Origin: Saprospiraceae bacterium
GTDB lineage: Bacteria; Bacteroidota; Bacteroidia; Chitinophagales; Saprospiraceae
Assembly (NCBI GenBank): GCA_958295895.1
Contig: CATQHI010000005.1
Span: 1-64,000 of the forward strand
DNA length: 64,000 bases
Direction: 5' to 3'
Shown here: positions 1-8,046 of the stretch, in pieces
How the letters are laid out: each line of letters opens with the position of its first letter
Numbering within the stretch: the first letter of the stretch is position 1
The notes under the pieces: model-generated
Database searches by the model: none
Told to the model about the DNA's origin: nothing
Seen by the model: the letters and a program-made list of their open reading frames with translations, nothing else
Position numbers and translations under genes: made by a program

Positions 1-1434
1 TCACCTACGTAATTGCGCAGCATGTGCAGTACGGCCCCGCCCTTGTTGTAGCTGTGGGCGTCAAACATCTGCTCCTTGTCGTCGTAGTCGTACCAGATGA
101 GCTCATGGGGCGGGCTGCTGCGTAGCGAGCCCAGGTAGCCCTGCCACTCCTCGAGCAGGTGATAATCAGCGGCATCGCGGCCGTGCTTCTTTTCCATCCA
201 CAGGTACTCGCTGTAGTTGGCGAAACCCTCGTTCAGCGTCAGGTTCGACCAGCTCTCACAGGTCACGTAGTCGCCGAACCAGTGGTGAAACATCTCGTGG
301 GCTACGATCTTCTCGTTCATGTCTACGTCGATCAGGTCGCGCGCCGTACCGTGCATGAACTCCCCGAAGATCACGGCCGTCGTATTCTCCATCGCGCCGC
401 TCACGTAGTCCCGCACCGCCACCTGGCTAAATTTCGGCCAGGGATACTGCACCCCCGTCAGCTCGCTGAAGAAGGTCAGCATTTCCCGGGTGTAGGGGTA
501 GATCGCCTTAGCGTAGGGAGCGTACTCTTCTTCCACGTAATAGTTCACGGGAATACCGTTCCAGTCCTCGTCCTCCACCACCTCGAACTCGCCCACCACA
601 AGAGCAAATAGGTAGGGCGCATGCGGTAGGTCCATCTTCCAGTAGTCGGTGCGCATACTATCTTCCACGGTGGTGGAGCTCACCAGCGTACCGTTCGAGA
701 GTGTCTTATAGCGGTCGTTTACGGTCACGTAGATTTCTTCCGTGCACCGCTCGTTGGGCTTATCGATGGTGGGGAACCAGCGGCTGTTGTTCTCCGTCTC
801 GCCCTGCGTCCATATCTGCTGCGGCTTATTGCCGTCCTCTCCCCGTGGGTTGATGAAAAAACAGCCCCTTATCGCTCGTGATGGCCCCGCCGGCCGTACC
901 GCCCTCGTGGGGGATGGCCGTATAGTCTAGCACGACCGTAAAGTCCTCGCCCCGGGCGTAGGTCTGGTCCAGCTCAATCGTTACCTTCTGCTTCTCGTCA
1001 TCGTAGCTATACTTCAGCTCCTTACCGGCGGGGTTGGTGATCGATTTGAAGTCAAGCCCCTTCGCATCCAGCACCACGCTGCGTACGGGACTGAATACGG
1101 GCCGTAGCCGTAGCGTTGCCTTACCAATCACCATCTCCTGCGCCCAGTCAAAACGCACCTCCAGTTTGGTATGCAGCAAATCACTCACCCGGTTAAAGGC
1201 TAGCGCCCTAGGTGCCCGCTGGGTGGGGATAGAATCGGGGGCCGCGGCGATATCCTCCTCCTCGATCACGCCGTTCGCCTCCGGGGTCACGGTCATCGTA
1301 TCCAGGTTACGGGTCTCAGTCTCGGTGACGTCCGGGCTCGGCGGCGGTGGGGGGCTTACGGCGGGCTTGGTGGTAGTACAGCTCAGGGCCAGCAGCAGGC
1401 TCGCCAGCAGGCTCACGTAGGGGAAGGTGCGCAT
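1..1434 (-). CDS. M1 family zinc aminopeptidase lipoprotein, 3' end beyond window, one-base frameshift
   Basis: Secreted or outer-membrane M1 metallo-aminopeptidase that trims N-terminal residues from peptides. I chose the ATG at 1434: it begins a lipoprotein signal (MRTFPYVSLL..., lipobox LALSC), whereas the longer frame needs a TTG 21 bases upstream. The reading frame is open to about 826, where it ends in TAA. Homology continues in another frame: after the A6 run at 856-861 (T6 on the coding strand), removing one base joins GLFF to INPRGEDGNKPQQ, and that frame stays open to base 1. It carries GAMEN, HEMFHHW and NEGFANYSEY, the M1 substrate and zinc motifs (HExxH plus downstream Glu). The family is normally 550-900 residues, so the C-terminal part is missing off the edge. 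The shift is either a homopolymer error or a real lesion. Family assignment is very secure. Confidence 0.88.
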
Positions 1435-1552
1435 CAAGGTGCTCGGTTTAAGCAACTAGGACGCACGGAAGGGGGTAGTTGTTGAGGAGTGAGTTGTTGA
1501 ATTGGCGAGTTGTTGCGGGGCCGTCGTTGCAGGCACGGCAGGCGTAACGGGT

Positions 1553-1571
1553 GGCCGCGGCCGCAGGTGCA
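1553..1571 (+). repeat. Dispersed GGCGGGGMCGCAGGTGCA motif, copy 1
   Basis: Intergenic copy reading GGCCGCGGCCGCAGGTGCA, 62 bases before the YciI start. A degraded relative (GCGGGGCCG, then TGCAGGCA) lies at about 1514-1535. Confidence 0.7.
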
Positions 1572-1632
1572 GTGGTAAACCCGAAACACGTTGAGGCTGT
1601 ACCTTCAATGGCTCAACAACCTAAACCCCCCA

Positions 1633-1902
1633 ATGAACCACTACATCCTCTTCTACGAAACCGTAAACGGCTACGTAGAAAAACGGCAGCCCTACCGTGA
1701 TACCCACCTCACCCTGGCCCGCAAGGCCTCCGAGGCCGGTGAACTGGTCATGGCCGGTGCCTACGATCCGGCGGACGGCGCGGCGCTGGTCTTCAGGGGT
1801 GCATCGGAGGAGGTCGCCGAAGCCTTCGCCCGTGAGGACCCCTACGTGAAGAACGGGCTGGTGACGCGGTGGTGGGTGCGGAAGTGGAACGTGGTGGTGT
1901 AG
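1633..1902 (+). CDS. YciI family protein
   Basis: Small 89-residue protein of the YciI (YCII-domain, ferredoxin-like) family, usually a dimeric enzyme-like fold of unclear substrate. The domain is seen in MNHYILFYETV at the N-terminus, the central RDTHLTLARKASEAGELVMAGAY segment with the conserved His and Gly, and the C-terminal DPYVKNGLVTRWWVRKW block. I chose the ATG at 1633 rather than an ATG-less extension from 1591, because the extension has no homology and the family starts at the first beta strand. A TACCTTCA box at 1600-1607 fits a Bacteroidota -7 element and would give a short leader. The gene sits alone between two copies of the dispersed motif in inverted orientation. The function in this organism cannot be named. 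Confidence 0.85.
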   Translation: MNHYILFYETVNGYVEKRQPYRDTHLTLARKASEAGELVMAGAYDPADGAALVFRGASEEVAEAFAREDPYVKNGLVTRWWVRKWNVVV

Positions 1903-1903
1903 A

Positions 1904-1966
1904 CTGCCTTCGGCAGGTAGACGCCTTCGGCTGGTTAGACCGCTGCGCGGGTAGCCCCTCCGGGGG
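1904..1966. repeat. Array of four mini-hairpins with three-base loops
   Basis: Directly after the YciI stop codon there are four consecutive short palindromes: CTGCC-TTC-GGCAG (1904-1916), GCC-TTC-GGC (1923-1931), CCGC-TGC-GCGG (1940-1950) and CCCC-TCC-GGGG (1955-1965). They are separated by GTAGAC/TTAGAC/GTAG spacers. The repeated architecture and similar spacers argue against chance. The array resembles those at 21600-21738 and 40296-40336. The lack of a T-run makes simple intrinsic termination unlikely. Confidence 0.6.
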
Positions 1967-2001
1967 TAGAAGGGCGGCCGAGTTTGTTGGCTGTGACGTT
2001 C

Positions 2002-2020
2002 TTTGCACCTGCGGCCCCGC
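2002..2020 (-). repeat. Dispersed GGCGGGGMCGCAGGTGCA motif, copy 2
   Basis: Intergenic copy on the minus strand (plus strand TTTGCACCTGCGGCCCCGC), 36 bases upstream of hisA. Its flank (ATTCAACAACCC...) is the complement of the GTTGTTGAATTG flank of the region near copy 1. Confidence 0.75.
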
Positions 2021-2056
2021 AACAATTCAACAACCCAGTAACTCACCACCTGACCC

Positions 2057-2770
2057 TTGCACATCATCCCGGCCATAGACCTCATCGACGGAAAGTGCGT
2101 ACGCCTCACCCAGGGTGACTACGACCGTAAGACTGTGTACAACGAAGACCCCCTGGCGGTGGCACGGGAGTTCGAGGCGGCGGGGCTGGAGCGGCTGCAC
2201 GTGGTGGACCTGGACGGGGCGCGGGGCGGCGGTATTGTGAATCACCGGGTACTGGAACGGATCGCGGGGGGGACGAAGCTGAAGATTGACTGGGGTGGGG
2301 GAATGAAGAGTGACGAGGACCTGCGCATAGCCTTCGAGGCTGGCGCGCACCAGGTGACGGGCGGGACGATCGCGGTGAAGCAGCCGGAGGTATTTCTGGG
2401 CTGGCTGGAGCGGTACGGACCGGAGCGGATCATCCTGGGCACGGATGTGCGGGAAGATAAGATCGCGGTGAGTGGCTGGGAGGAGGCCAGCGACCGGGAG
2501 CTGTTTGAGTTTCTGGCGGAGTACGTGGAGCGGGGGGTGCGGTATACGATCTGTACCGACGTGAGTAAAGACGGGCTGCTACAGGGTACGGCGCGGGAGC
2601 TTTACGCCCGGATACGGCGGGAGCAGCCGGAGGTGAAGCTGATCGCTAGCGGGGGGGTGGCGACGACGGACGACCTGGATGCCCTGGCGGCGCTGGACTG
2701 CTATGGGGTGATCGTGGGTAAGGCGATTTATGAGGGGCGGATTGGGTTGGAGGAGTTAGTACAATACTAA
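2057..2770 (+). CDS. hisA: 1-(5-phosphoribosyl)-5-[(5-phosphoribosylamino)methylideneamino]imidazole-4-carboxamide isomerase (ProFAR isomerase)
   Basis: Catalyses the fourth step of histidine biosynthesis, an Amadori rearrangement of ProFAR to PRFAR, in the cytoplasm. The 237-residue protein matches the family's usual length and TIM-barrel layout: IIPAIDLIDGKCVRL with catalytic Asp8, VVDLDGARGG, the phosphate-binding WGGGM and IASGG segments, and the second catalytic Asp in LGTDVRED. The start codon is TTG (TTG CAC ATC ATC CCG), fixed because the family begins exactly at this strand and no ATG is available. The gene stands alone rather than in a his operon, so the other his genes must lie elsewhere. 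A weak inverted repeat (CTACAAT-AATC-ATTGTAG, 2837-2854) lies downstream without a clear T-run. HisF is excluded by the IDLIDGKCVRL N-terminus. Confidence 0.95.
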   Translation: MHIIPAIDLIDGKCVRLTQGDYDRKTVYNEDPLAVAREFEAAGLERLHVVDLDGARGGGIVNHRVLERIAGGTKLKIDWGGGMKSDEDLRIAFEAGAHQVTGGTIAVKQPEVFLGWLERYGPERIILGTDVREDKIAVSGWEEASDRELFEFLAEYVERGVRYTICTDVSKDGLLQGTARELYARIRREQPEVKLIASGGVATTDDLDALAALDCYGVIVGKAIYEGRIGLEELVQY

Positions 2771-2941
2771 GCGCTGGCAATATGGTGTTCAACCCTGCGT
2801 TGACACTTCGATGCTGTTGGGCTCAGTTTCTTACCGCTACAATAATCATTGTAGGGTAGGGATAGGGTGAGTTGTTGGGTCAAGTTTTACGTGTGTTTAC
2901 GTAGCGCGGCAGCGATCAGAACTTTCGAAAATGTATTGACC

Positions 2942-4153
2942 ATGAAGCAATTAGTATTGCTAGCATGGGTGTTGTTAACCTCTCAGTTAACTTTTGCGCA
3001 AGACACCCTTCTTTATTTTTCCTGGAACACTTCAGTGACGGTGCCCGATATTGGGCCGGCAGGCTTTGAAGCTAGTACTGCAAGCCTCTACGCTGAAATT
3101 AGTGCGGGAGGTGCCAACGGGACGAACGGCCTGAACCCTGGTAGGGGGCCGGGTGGCGAGAAGGCGGACTTAGATATTACATTTCCTTCCGATCCCGTTT
3201 TTGATGTAGGGGGTATAGACATTGCGCTGGACTATCAGCGGGATGAAACTGCCGGAACACTGTTTTCCCGCGGGTCTGGCTTCAAATTTGGAGAGGCACA
3301 GGGGGCCTCGGTGACCTACCGGGTGGACAATGGCGATGGGTCATTCAATGCCATTTCATCTGGTTTGTTTGAGACGAGTCGGACGGATGAGGTGTTTCAT
3401 AACATTCGGTTTGTCTACGAGCCGGCTACCGGCAACGCCTCCCTGCGCGTAGATGGTACCGAAGTATGGACAAACCCCACTAAGACCCCCGGTAAGGACC
3501 TATACTGGGATGGGGGGGCACCGATTTTAATTGGCACTCTCATCGACGGTAGTGGAGAAAATAAGCCCGTACTGGATAACTTAGTCTTCCGCAGCCGGCC
3601 CTCTGCGGTGGGACTTCCGATCCGGCTCGCGGTTTTTGAAGCCGTTCCGCTGACCGACCGGCGGGTTGGGTTAGAGTGGCAAACCGATTCGGAGTGGGAC
3701 AATGATTATTTTACCATTGAGCGTAGTGAATCTACCTCTGGTCAGTGGCAAACCGTGCACCGGGTGAAGGGGCAGGGCAATTCCAACGAACTGACCGCCT
3801 ACCAGGCTGAGGATTGGGTACCCCACGGAGGTGTTTTTTACTACCGCCTGCAACAGGTCGATTATGATGGTAGCCGGAGCTATAGCGCGATAAAATCGGT
3901 AGTTATGGATGCATCCGCCGCCCCTGACGCAACCGTGTACCCAAACCCAACCACCGGAACACTTTACCTTAAGGGAGCAATAGAGGGGGAGGGGTACGTA
4001 CGAATAGTTGATGCTGCGGGCCGGGACCTCTCCGGCGAAGTTATACAGCGATGGCAGGACCGCGAGGGAATACGCCTTGATCTAAGTGCCCTTCCCACTG
4101 GCGTATATACACTCATCCATGGCGCCGGCACCCACCGCATCGTAAAGCGGTAG
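2942..4153 (+). CDS. Secreted protein with T9SS type A C-terminal sorting domain
   Basis: A 403-residue exported protein of unknown function. The ATG at 2942 starts a signal peptide (MKQLVLLAWVLLTSQLTFAQ, cleaved after the AQ), so the longer open frame from 2867 is not needed. The N-terminal 240 residues look like a beta-rich LamG/concanavalin-like domain (VDGTEVW, ILIGTLIDG, LDNLVF). A linker is followed by a fibronectin-like stretch typical of Bacteroidota T9SS proteins (VGLEWQTDSEWDNDYF, ERS). The last about 75 residues are a type IX sorting domain: VYPNPTTG, LYL, VRIVDAAGRD, LDLSALPTGVYTL and a basic end (IVKR). It would cross the outer membrane by T9SS and be surface-attached or released. 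The first two-thirds could be a carbohydrate-binding module, but I cannot name a ligand. Confidence 0.8.
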   Translation: MKQLVLLAWVLLTSQLTFAQDTLLYFSWNTSVTVPDIGPAGFEASTASLYAEISAGGANGTNGLNPGRGPGGEKADLDITFPSDPVFDVGGIDIALDYQRDETAGTLFSRGSGFKFGEAQGASVTYRVDNGDGSFNAISSGLFETSRTDEVFHNIRFVYEPATGNASLRVDGTEVWTNPTKTPGKDLYWDGGAPILIGTLIDGSGENKPVLDNLVFRSRPSAVGLPIRLAVFEAVPLTDRRVGLEWQTDSEWDNDYFTIERSESTSGQWQTVHRVKGQGNSNELTAYQAEDWVPHGGVFYYRLQQVDYDGSRSYSAIKSVVMDASAAPDATVYPNPTTGTLYLKGAIEGEGYVRIVDAAGRDLSGEVIQRWQDREGIRLDLSALPTGVYTLIHGAGTHRIVKR

Positions 4154-4172
4154 TCGACCTCCTGGCGCGAAC

Positions 4173-4181
4173 TACCTTTGC
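4173..4181 (+). promoter_or_regulatory. Bacteroidota -7 box (TACCTTTGC) of aroA
   Basis: A consensus TAnnTTTG element ends six bases before the aroA ATG (4187). With the usual start-site spacing, the transcript would have almost no leader. Confidence 0.5.
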
Positions 4182-4186
4182 CCGCC

Positions 4187-5446
4187 ATGCCCTCCGTTAC
4201 CCTAAGCTACCCCGGTGGACCCCTGACCGGCCACCTCACCCTTACCGGCTCCAAATCGATTGCCAACCGGGCCCTCCTGATCCGGGCCCTGACGCCGGGG
4301 GGCTTTGCCATCGAGGGGCTAGCCGCGGCCGACGATACGGTGCGCCTACAGCAGCTACTGGAAAGTGAGGAGGAGGTACTCGACTGCGGTCCGGCCGGTA
4401 CCACCTACCGCTTCCTCACCGGCTACCTGTGCCGGCGGCGGGGTACGCAGCTACTGACCGGTAGCGAACGGATGAAGGAGCGCCCCATCGGTATCCTGGT
4501 GGATGCCCTGCGCAGCCTCGGGGCCAATATTGAATACGCGGAAAAGGAGGGCTACCCCCCACTGCGCATCGGCTACAGTGCCCTGGACCGCGACGCTCGA
4601 GTCAGCATCGCCGCCGATACCAGTAGCCAGTACATCTCGAGCCTGCTGATGCTGGCACCCACTCTGCCCACCGGCCTCAAGCTGACCCTGGAGGGAAAGA
4701 TTGTGAGCCTGCCCTACATCAAGATGACGCTGGCCCTGATGGGCTACTTCGGCGTCAAGCACCACTGGGAGGGGCAGACCATCGTGGTGGACCCGCAGTA
4801 CTACCAGGCGCGCGACTTCACGGTGGAGGCCGACTGGTCGGCGGCCAGTTATTACTACAGCCTGGCGGCGGTGAGTGAGGAGGCCGACCTGCGCATCGAT
4901 GGGCTGTTTGAGCACAGTTTACAGGGGGACGCGGTAGTGCGTGAGCTGTATGAAGAATTCGGGGTCACGACCACCTTTACCGACACGGGCGTGCGGATCA
5001 CGAAAACCACCGGAGTTGTAGCACCCCCCCTCTTCGAGCATAATTTCGTGGAGTGCCCGGACGTGGCCCAAACCCTAATGGCTACCTGCGCCGCGTTGGG
5101 GGTGCAGGGGCTATACTCCGGCCTACAGACGCTATCCATTAAGGAGACCGACCGGGTGAAGGCGATGAAAACGGAGTTAGGTAAGGTAGGGGTGTCGCTT
5201 TACAAGATCCCCGCCCGTATGGCGGGTAAGACCGGCATCCAGTACTTTGCCCAGGAGGGGCGGGCCGACTACGCCGCCGGTACGCCCGCCTTCGCCACCT
5301 ACCACGATCACCGGATGGCAATGGCCCTGGTGCCCTTAGCGCTGCAGCACGCCATCACACTGGAGGATCCCGACGTGGTCAAAAAGAGCTACCCGGACTT
5401 CTACCGTGACCTGGAGCAAATCGGCTTGAAAGTAAACCGGGACTGA
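4187..5446 (+). CDS. aroA: 3-phosphoshikimate 1-carboxyvinyltransferase (EPSP synthase)
   Basis: Transfers enolpyruvyl from PEP to shikimate-3-phosphate, the sixth step of the shikimate pathway. The 419-residue protein has the family landmarks in order: the N-terminal GSKSIANRALLIRAL shikimate-3-P loop, the central TSSQYISSLLMLAP segment, the catalytic ETDRVKAMKTEL block near the C-terminus, and HDHRMAMAL just before the end. I use the ATG at 4187; a TTG three codons upstream lies within the -7 box and is unlikely. It heads an apparent three-gene run, with the YgjP-like gene starting one base after its stop and the OmpA lipoprotein eight bases later. The lineage variant (short GPAGTTYRFLTGYL N-domain) is typical of Bacteroidota AroA. 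Assignment is secure; the functional link to its two neighbours is not obvious. Confidence 0.95.
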   Translation: MPSVTLSYPGGPLTGHLTLTGSKSIANRALLIRALTPGGFAIEGLAAADDTVRLQQLLESEEEVLDCGPAGTTYRFLTGYLCRRRGTQLLTGSERMKERPIGILVDALRSLGANIEYAEKEGYPPLRIGYSALDRDARVSIAADTSSQYISSLLMLAPTLPTGLKLTLEGKIVSLPYIKMTLALMGYFGVKHHWEGQTIVVDPQYYQARDFTVEADWSAASYYYSLAAVSEEADLRIDGLFEHSLQGDAVVRELYEEFGVTTTFTDTGVRITKTTGVVAPPLFEHNFVECPDVAQTLMATCAALGVQGLYSGLQTLSIKETDRVKAMKTELGKVGVSLYKIPARMAGKTGIQYFAQEGRADYAAGTPAFATYHDHRMAMALVPLALQHAITLEDPDVVKKSYPDFYRDLEQIGLKVNRD

Positions 5447-5447
5447 C

Positions 5448-6224
5448 GTGGCCCGCCGCCGCAAAACCCAGGAGCTACGCACCACCGTCCGGCTGGGGCA
5501 GTTGACGGTACCCGTGCGCATCATCACCGAGCGGGGACGGCGGGCTACGATCGCCTCGGTGCGGCAGCGGGCGCTGTATATCCGCCTACCCTACGGACTG
5601 GACGAAGCGGTGCGCAAGCAGCGGATCGCCGAGATGATAGTCTGGGCCGAGCAGACGGCCCTCGAAAAGCCCGAAGCCTTCGCCCACTTCGCCGGGCCGC
5701 CGGAGGCGGCGCGCTATGTGTTTCGGCTGGGGGAGGAGGAGTTCGGGATCGAGGTCGGGGAGTGTGCGGCCGCCCACCATAAGCTCGAGGTCAGGGGGGA
5801 GGGGGAGCTATACCTCGCACTCAGCACCCGCGATACCCGCCCAAATGTGACGCGGGTGATCCCCAAGCTACTAGCCAAACACTTTGCGGTGCGGGAACTG
5901 CCCCGGGTAGCCGAGCGCGTACGTGCCCTGAATGAAGCGCACTTCCAGCGTCCGGTACGGCAGGTCAAACTGAGCGATACGTACAGTCGCTGGGGTTCTT
6001 GCTCGCACAAGGGAAATATCAGCCTGGCCACCCGCCTGCTACTGGCCCCGGAGCCGGTGCTGGATGCCGTAATCGTACACGAACTGGCCCACCTGGTGCA
6101 CGCCGATCACTCCCCACGCTTCTGGGCGGAGGTGGGCCGGGCCCTGCCGGAATACAAACTATACGACGCCTGGCTGAAAGAACACGGGGGAAAACTGCGT
6201 TTCACTCCTACTCCCGTGACCTAA
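5448..6224 (+). CDS. YgjP-like / SprT-type zinc metallopeptidase (DUF45)
   Basis: A 258-residue member of the YgjP-like M48-related metallopeptidase family. The C-terminal half carries the family block: WGSCSHKGNISLATRLLLAP, then VIVHELAHLVHADHS (HExxH zinc site) and RFW. The N-terminal half (residues 1-130) is the beta-rich region usual for this family. The start is GTG, chosen because it lies one base after the aroA stop and the protein then begins MARRRKTQELRTTVRLG. The spacing implies co-transcription and perhaps translational coupling with aroA. Its substrate is unknown; E. coli YgjP itself is poorly understood. It is cytoplasmic, with no signal peptide. Confidence 0.85.
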   Translation: MARRRKTQELRTTVRLGQLTVPVRIITERGRRATIASVRQRALYIRLPYGLDEAVRKQRIAEMIVWAEQTALEKPEAFAHFAGPPEAARYVFRLGEEEFGIEVGECAAAHHKLEVRGEGELYLALSTRDTRPNVTRVIPKLLAKHFAVRELPRVAERVRALNEAHFQRPVRQVKLSDTYSRWGSCSHKGNISLATRLLLAPEPVLDAVIVHELAHLVHADHSPRFWAEVGRALPEYKLYDAWLKEHGGKLRFTPTPVT

Positions 6225-6232
6225 GCCCGCCT

Positions 6233-7120
6233 ATGCGTCTGTTTACCCTGCTTTTGTTTGCCCTTACCGGCCTCGGCCTCAGCTCCTGTATCTCACCGAA
6301 AAAGGCCGCCGAGCGCTACCAGCCCCGCATCGATAGCCTGGCGGTGGTGACGCGGGTGCAGGCCGATACCATCCAACATCTCACTCTGGCGCTGGAACGT
6401 AGCCGTGGGGGCAACGACATGCTGCTCGAAACCCAGAACCGCCTACAGGACCGTCTGGGGGTACAGGACGACCGCATCGAGGAGCTAGAAAGTAACCTGA
6501 GTAGCACCAGCGACCAGATGAGCCAGCGGGTGACCGATCTGCGCGCCGCGCTGGTGGCCAACGACCGGATGGTGGATAGTCTGCTGCGGGTGCAATCGGC
6601 GGCCATCAACGCCTTTTCGGCCGATATTCGGCGGGCGGCCGATCTGCTGAGTGACTCCCTGGAAACCAAGCTGGCCCCCGATACCTACGAGATCGCGGAG
6701 CTACCCGGCGAGCTGGTGCTGAGCGTGCAGGAGATGGTACTGTTCCGGCCCCGCTCGGTGGGCTACCTAGCCCGCGGCAATGAGGTGGTACTCAAGGTGG
6801 TCACCCAGATCCTACAGCAAAACCCCCTGCTCAAACTCCGCATCGTGGGCCACACCGACAACCAGCCCAATACGCTCAAGGGCACCGACAACTGGAAGTA
6901 CGCCGCCCTACGCGCCAGTACCCTGACCAAGGAACTGGCCGAGACCTACTACGTGAGCCCCAACCGCTTACTTGCCGCCAGCCAGGGAGAGTACGGCCCC
7001 GCCCGCTCCAACGCCTCACCCGAGGGGCGCTCGCGCAACCGCCGTGTCGACTTCGTCTTTATCAATAATGTAGGCAACCTAGTACGGCAGTTAGAGCGGC
7101 TGGATCCGACAGGAAAGTAA
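6233..7120 (+). CDS. OmpA-family peptidoglycan-binding lipoprotein with coiled coil
   Basis: A 295-residue lipoprotein that probably tethers the outer membrane to peptidoglycan. The ATG at 6233 begins a lipoprotein signal (MRLFTLLLFALTGLGLSSC), so the much longer upstream frame from 5999 is only a shadow of the preceding gene. Residues about 25-150 are rich in heptad-like Leu/Asp/Arg and look like a long coiled coil (RLQDRLGVQDDRIEELE...). The C-terminal about 110 residues are an OmpA domain: LRIVGHTDNQPN, the NWKYAALRA segment, LLAASQGEYGP and the RNRRVDF end that contacts diaminopimelate. It is the third gene of the aroA run, eight bases after the YgjP stop. No beta-barrel is present, so it is not a classical OmpA porin. 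Confidence 0.85.
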   Translation: MRLFTLLLFALTGLGLSSCISPKKAAERYQPRIDSLAVVTRVQADTIQHLTLALERSRGGNDMLLETQNRLQDRLGVQDDRIEELESNLSSTSDQMSQRVTDLRAALVANDRMVDSLLRVQSAAINAFSADIRRAADLLSDSLETKLAPDTYEIAELPGELVLSVQEMVLFRPRSVGYLARGNEVVLKVVTQILQQNPLLKLRIVGHTDNQPNTLKGTDNWKYAALRASTLTKELAETYYVSPNRLLAASQGEYGPARSNASPEGRSRNRRVDFVFINNVGNLVRQLERLDPTGK

Positions 7121-7139
7121 CTTTTTTGATCAAATCTAC

Positions 7140-7170
7140 TTGTAGTTACGCTAATTAGCGTATATCTTCG
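7140..7170 (+). promoter_or_regulatory. Promoter with 16-bp perfect palindrome between -33 and -7 elements
   Basis: A TTG at 7140-7142 and TATCTTCG at 7163-7170 are 20 bases apart, fitting the Bacteroidota -33/-7 promoter. The gap contains the perfect palindrome TACGCTAATTAGCGTA (7147-7162), ending exactly at the -7 box. This is a classic place for a repressor operator. The regulated gene would be the exonuclease at 7190. Confidence 0.55.
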
Positions 7171-7189
7171 GCCCTCACCTTAGCTACGT

Positions 7190-7942
7190 ATGGTAGAGCA
7201 GATCGACATCACCCGCATTCTTTTTTTGGACATCGAGACGGTGAGTAGCCAACCCACCTACCGGCAACTCAGCGAACAGTTTCAGCAGCTATGGGCCTAC
7301 AAAGCGCCCGGTGCCCTCAAGCGCTACGGCGAGGAGCTCACCGAGGAGGAACTCGCGGCGTCCTACACCGATAAGGCCGCCATTTTTGCCGAGTTCGGTA
7401 AGATCGTGTGCATCAGCGTGGGCGCCGTGTACCGCGATAAGGACAAGCAACTGAAGTTGCGCCTCAAGTCCTTCGCCGACCGCGACGAGGCCCGGCTACT
7501 CCGGGAGTTCAGCGAGATGCTCGACCAGTACTACGGCGACCCTGCCAAGTACTTCATCTGCGGCCACAACATCAAGGAGTTCGACGTACCCTACATGTGC
7601 CGCCGCATCGTGGCCCACCAGCAGAAGCTGCCCGCCCTACTCGACATCAGCGGCAAGAAACCCTGGGAGACCAAGCACCTGGTGGATACCATGGAACTAT
7701 GGAAGTTCGGCGACCGCAAGGCCTACGTCTCCCTCAAACTACTGGCCGCCGTACTGGGCTTTCCGAGCCCGAAGGACGACATCGACGGCAGCGACGTGGG
7801 CCGCGTATTCTGGGAGGAGGACGACGTGGAGCGCATCGCGGCCTACTGCGAGAAGGACGTACTGGCCACCGCCCAATTGTTCCTGCGCTACCAGCGCAAA
7901 CCGCTCTTCGGGGAGGCTCAGGTCCACTACGTGGAGCGTTAA
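7190..7942 (+). CDS. DEDDy-type 3'-5' exonuclease (predicted PolB-exonuclease-like)
   Basis: A 250-residue stand-alone 3'-5' exonuclease of the DnaQ/RNase H fold, in the group of predicted polymerase-B-like exonucleases found widely in Bacteroidota. The Exo I motif is FLDIET (residues about 11-16), Exo II lies in the CGHNIKEFDVPYM block, and Exo III is YCEKDV, whose Tyr makes it DEDDy. These four acidic residues bind the two metals that cut the terminal phosphodiester. No polymerase domain or signal is present. The ATG at 7190 is preceded by a clear promoter and a 16-bp palindrome, which suggests the gene is individually controlled. The exact DNA or RNA substrate is unknown. A role in repair or proofreading is inference from the fold. 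Confidence 0.85.
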   Translation: MVEQIDITRILFLDIETVSSQPTYRQLSEQFQQLWAYKAPGALKRYGEELTEEELAASYTDKAAIFAEFGKIVCISVGAVYRDKDKQLKLRLKSFADRDEARLLREFSEMLDQYYGDPAKYFICGHNIKEFDVPYMCRRIVAHQQKLPALLDISGKKPWETKHLVDTMELWKFGDRKAYVSLKLLAAVLGFPSPKDDIDGSDVGRVFWEEDDVERIAAYCEKDVLATAQLFLRYQRKPLFGEAQVHYVER

Positions 7943-8046
7943 ACGCGGGCTTTTGTCGGCGGGGGGCCGCTCTGGTACACGTTTCGGCTTAGCTTTGGGG
8001 TTCTAGCCTTATTACTACCGGCTACGTCCACCGCGTAAAGATCCTC

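Noticed and set aside
31-52. Possible further copy of the dispersed motif (GTGCAGTACGGCCCCGCCC)
   Set aside because: It encodes conserved NKGGAVLHML of the M1 peptidase and lacks the CACCTGC core.
2837-2854. CTACAAT-AATC-ATTGTAG as a hisA terminator
   Set aside because: The stem is only 7 bp and AT-rich, and no T-run follows.
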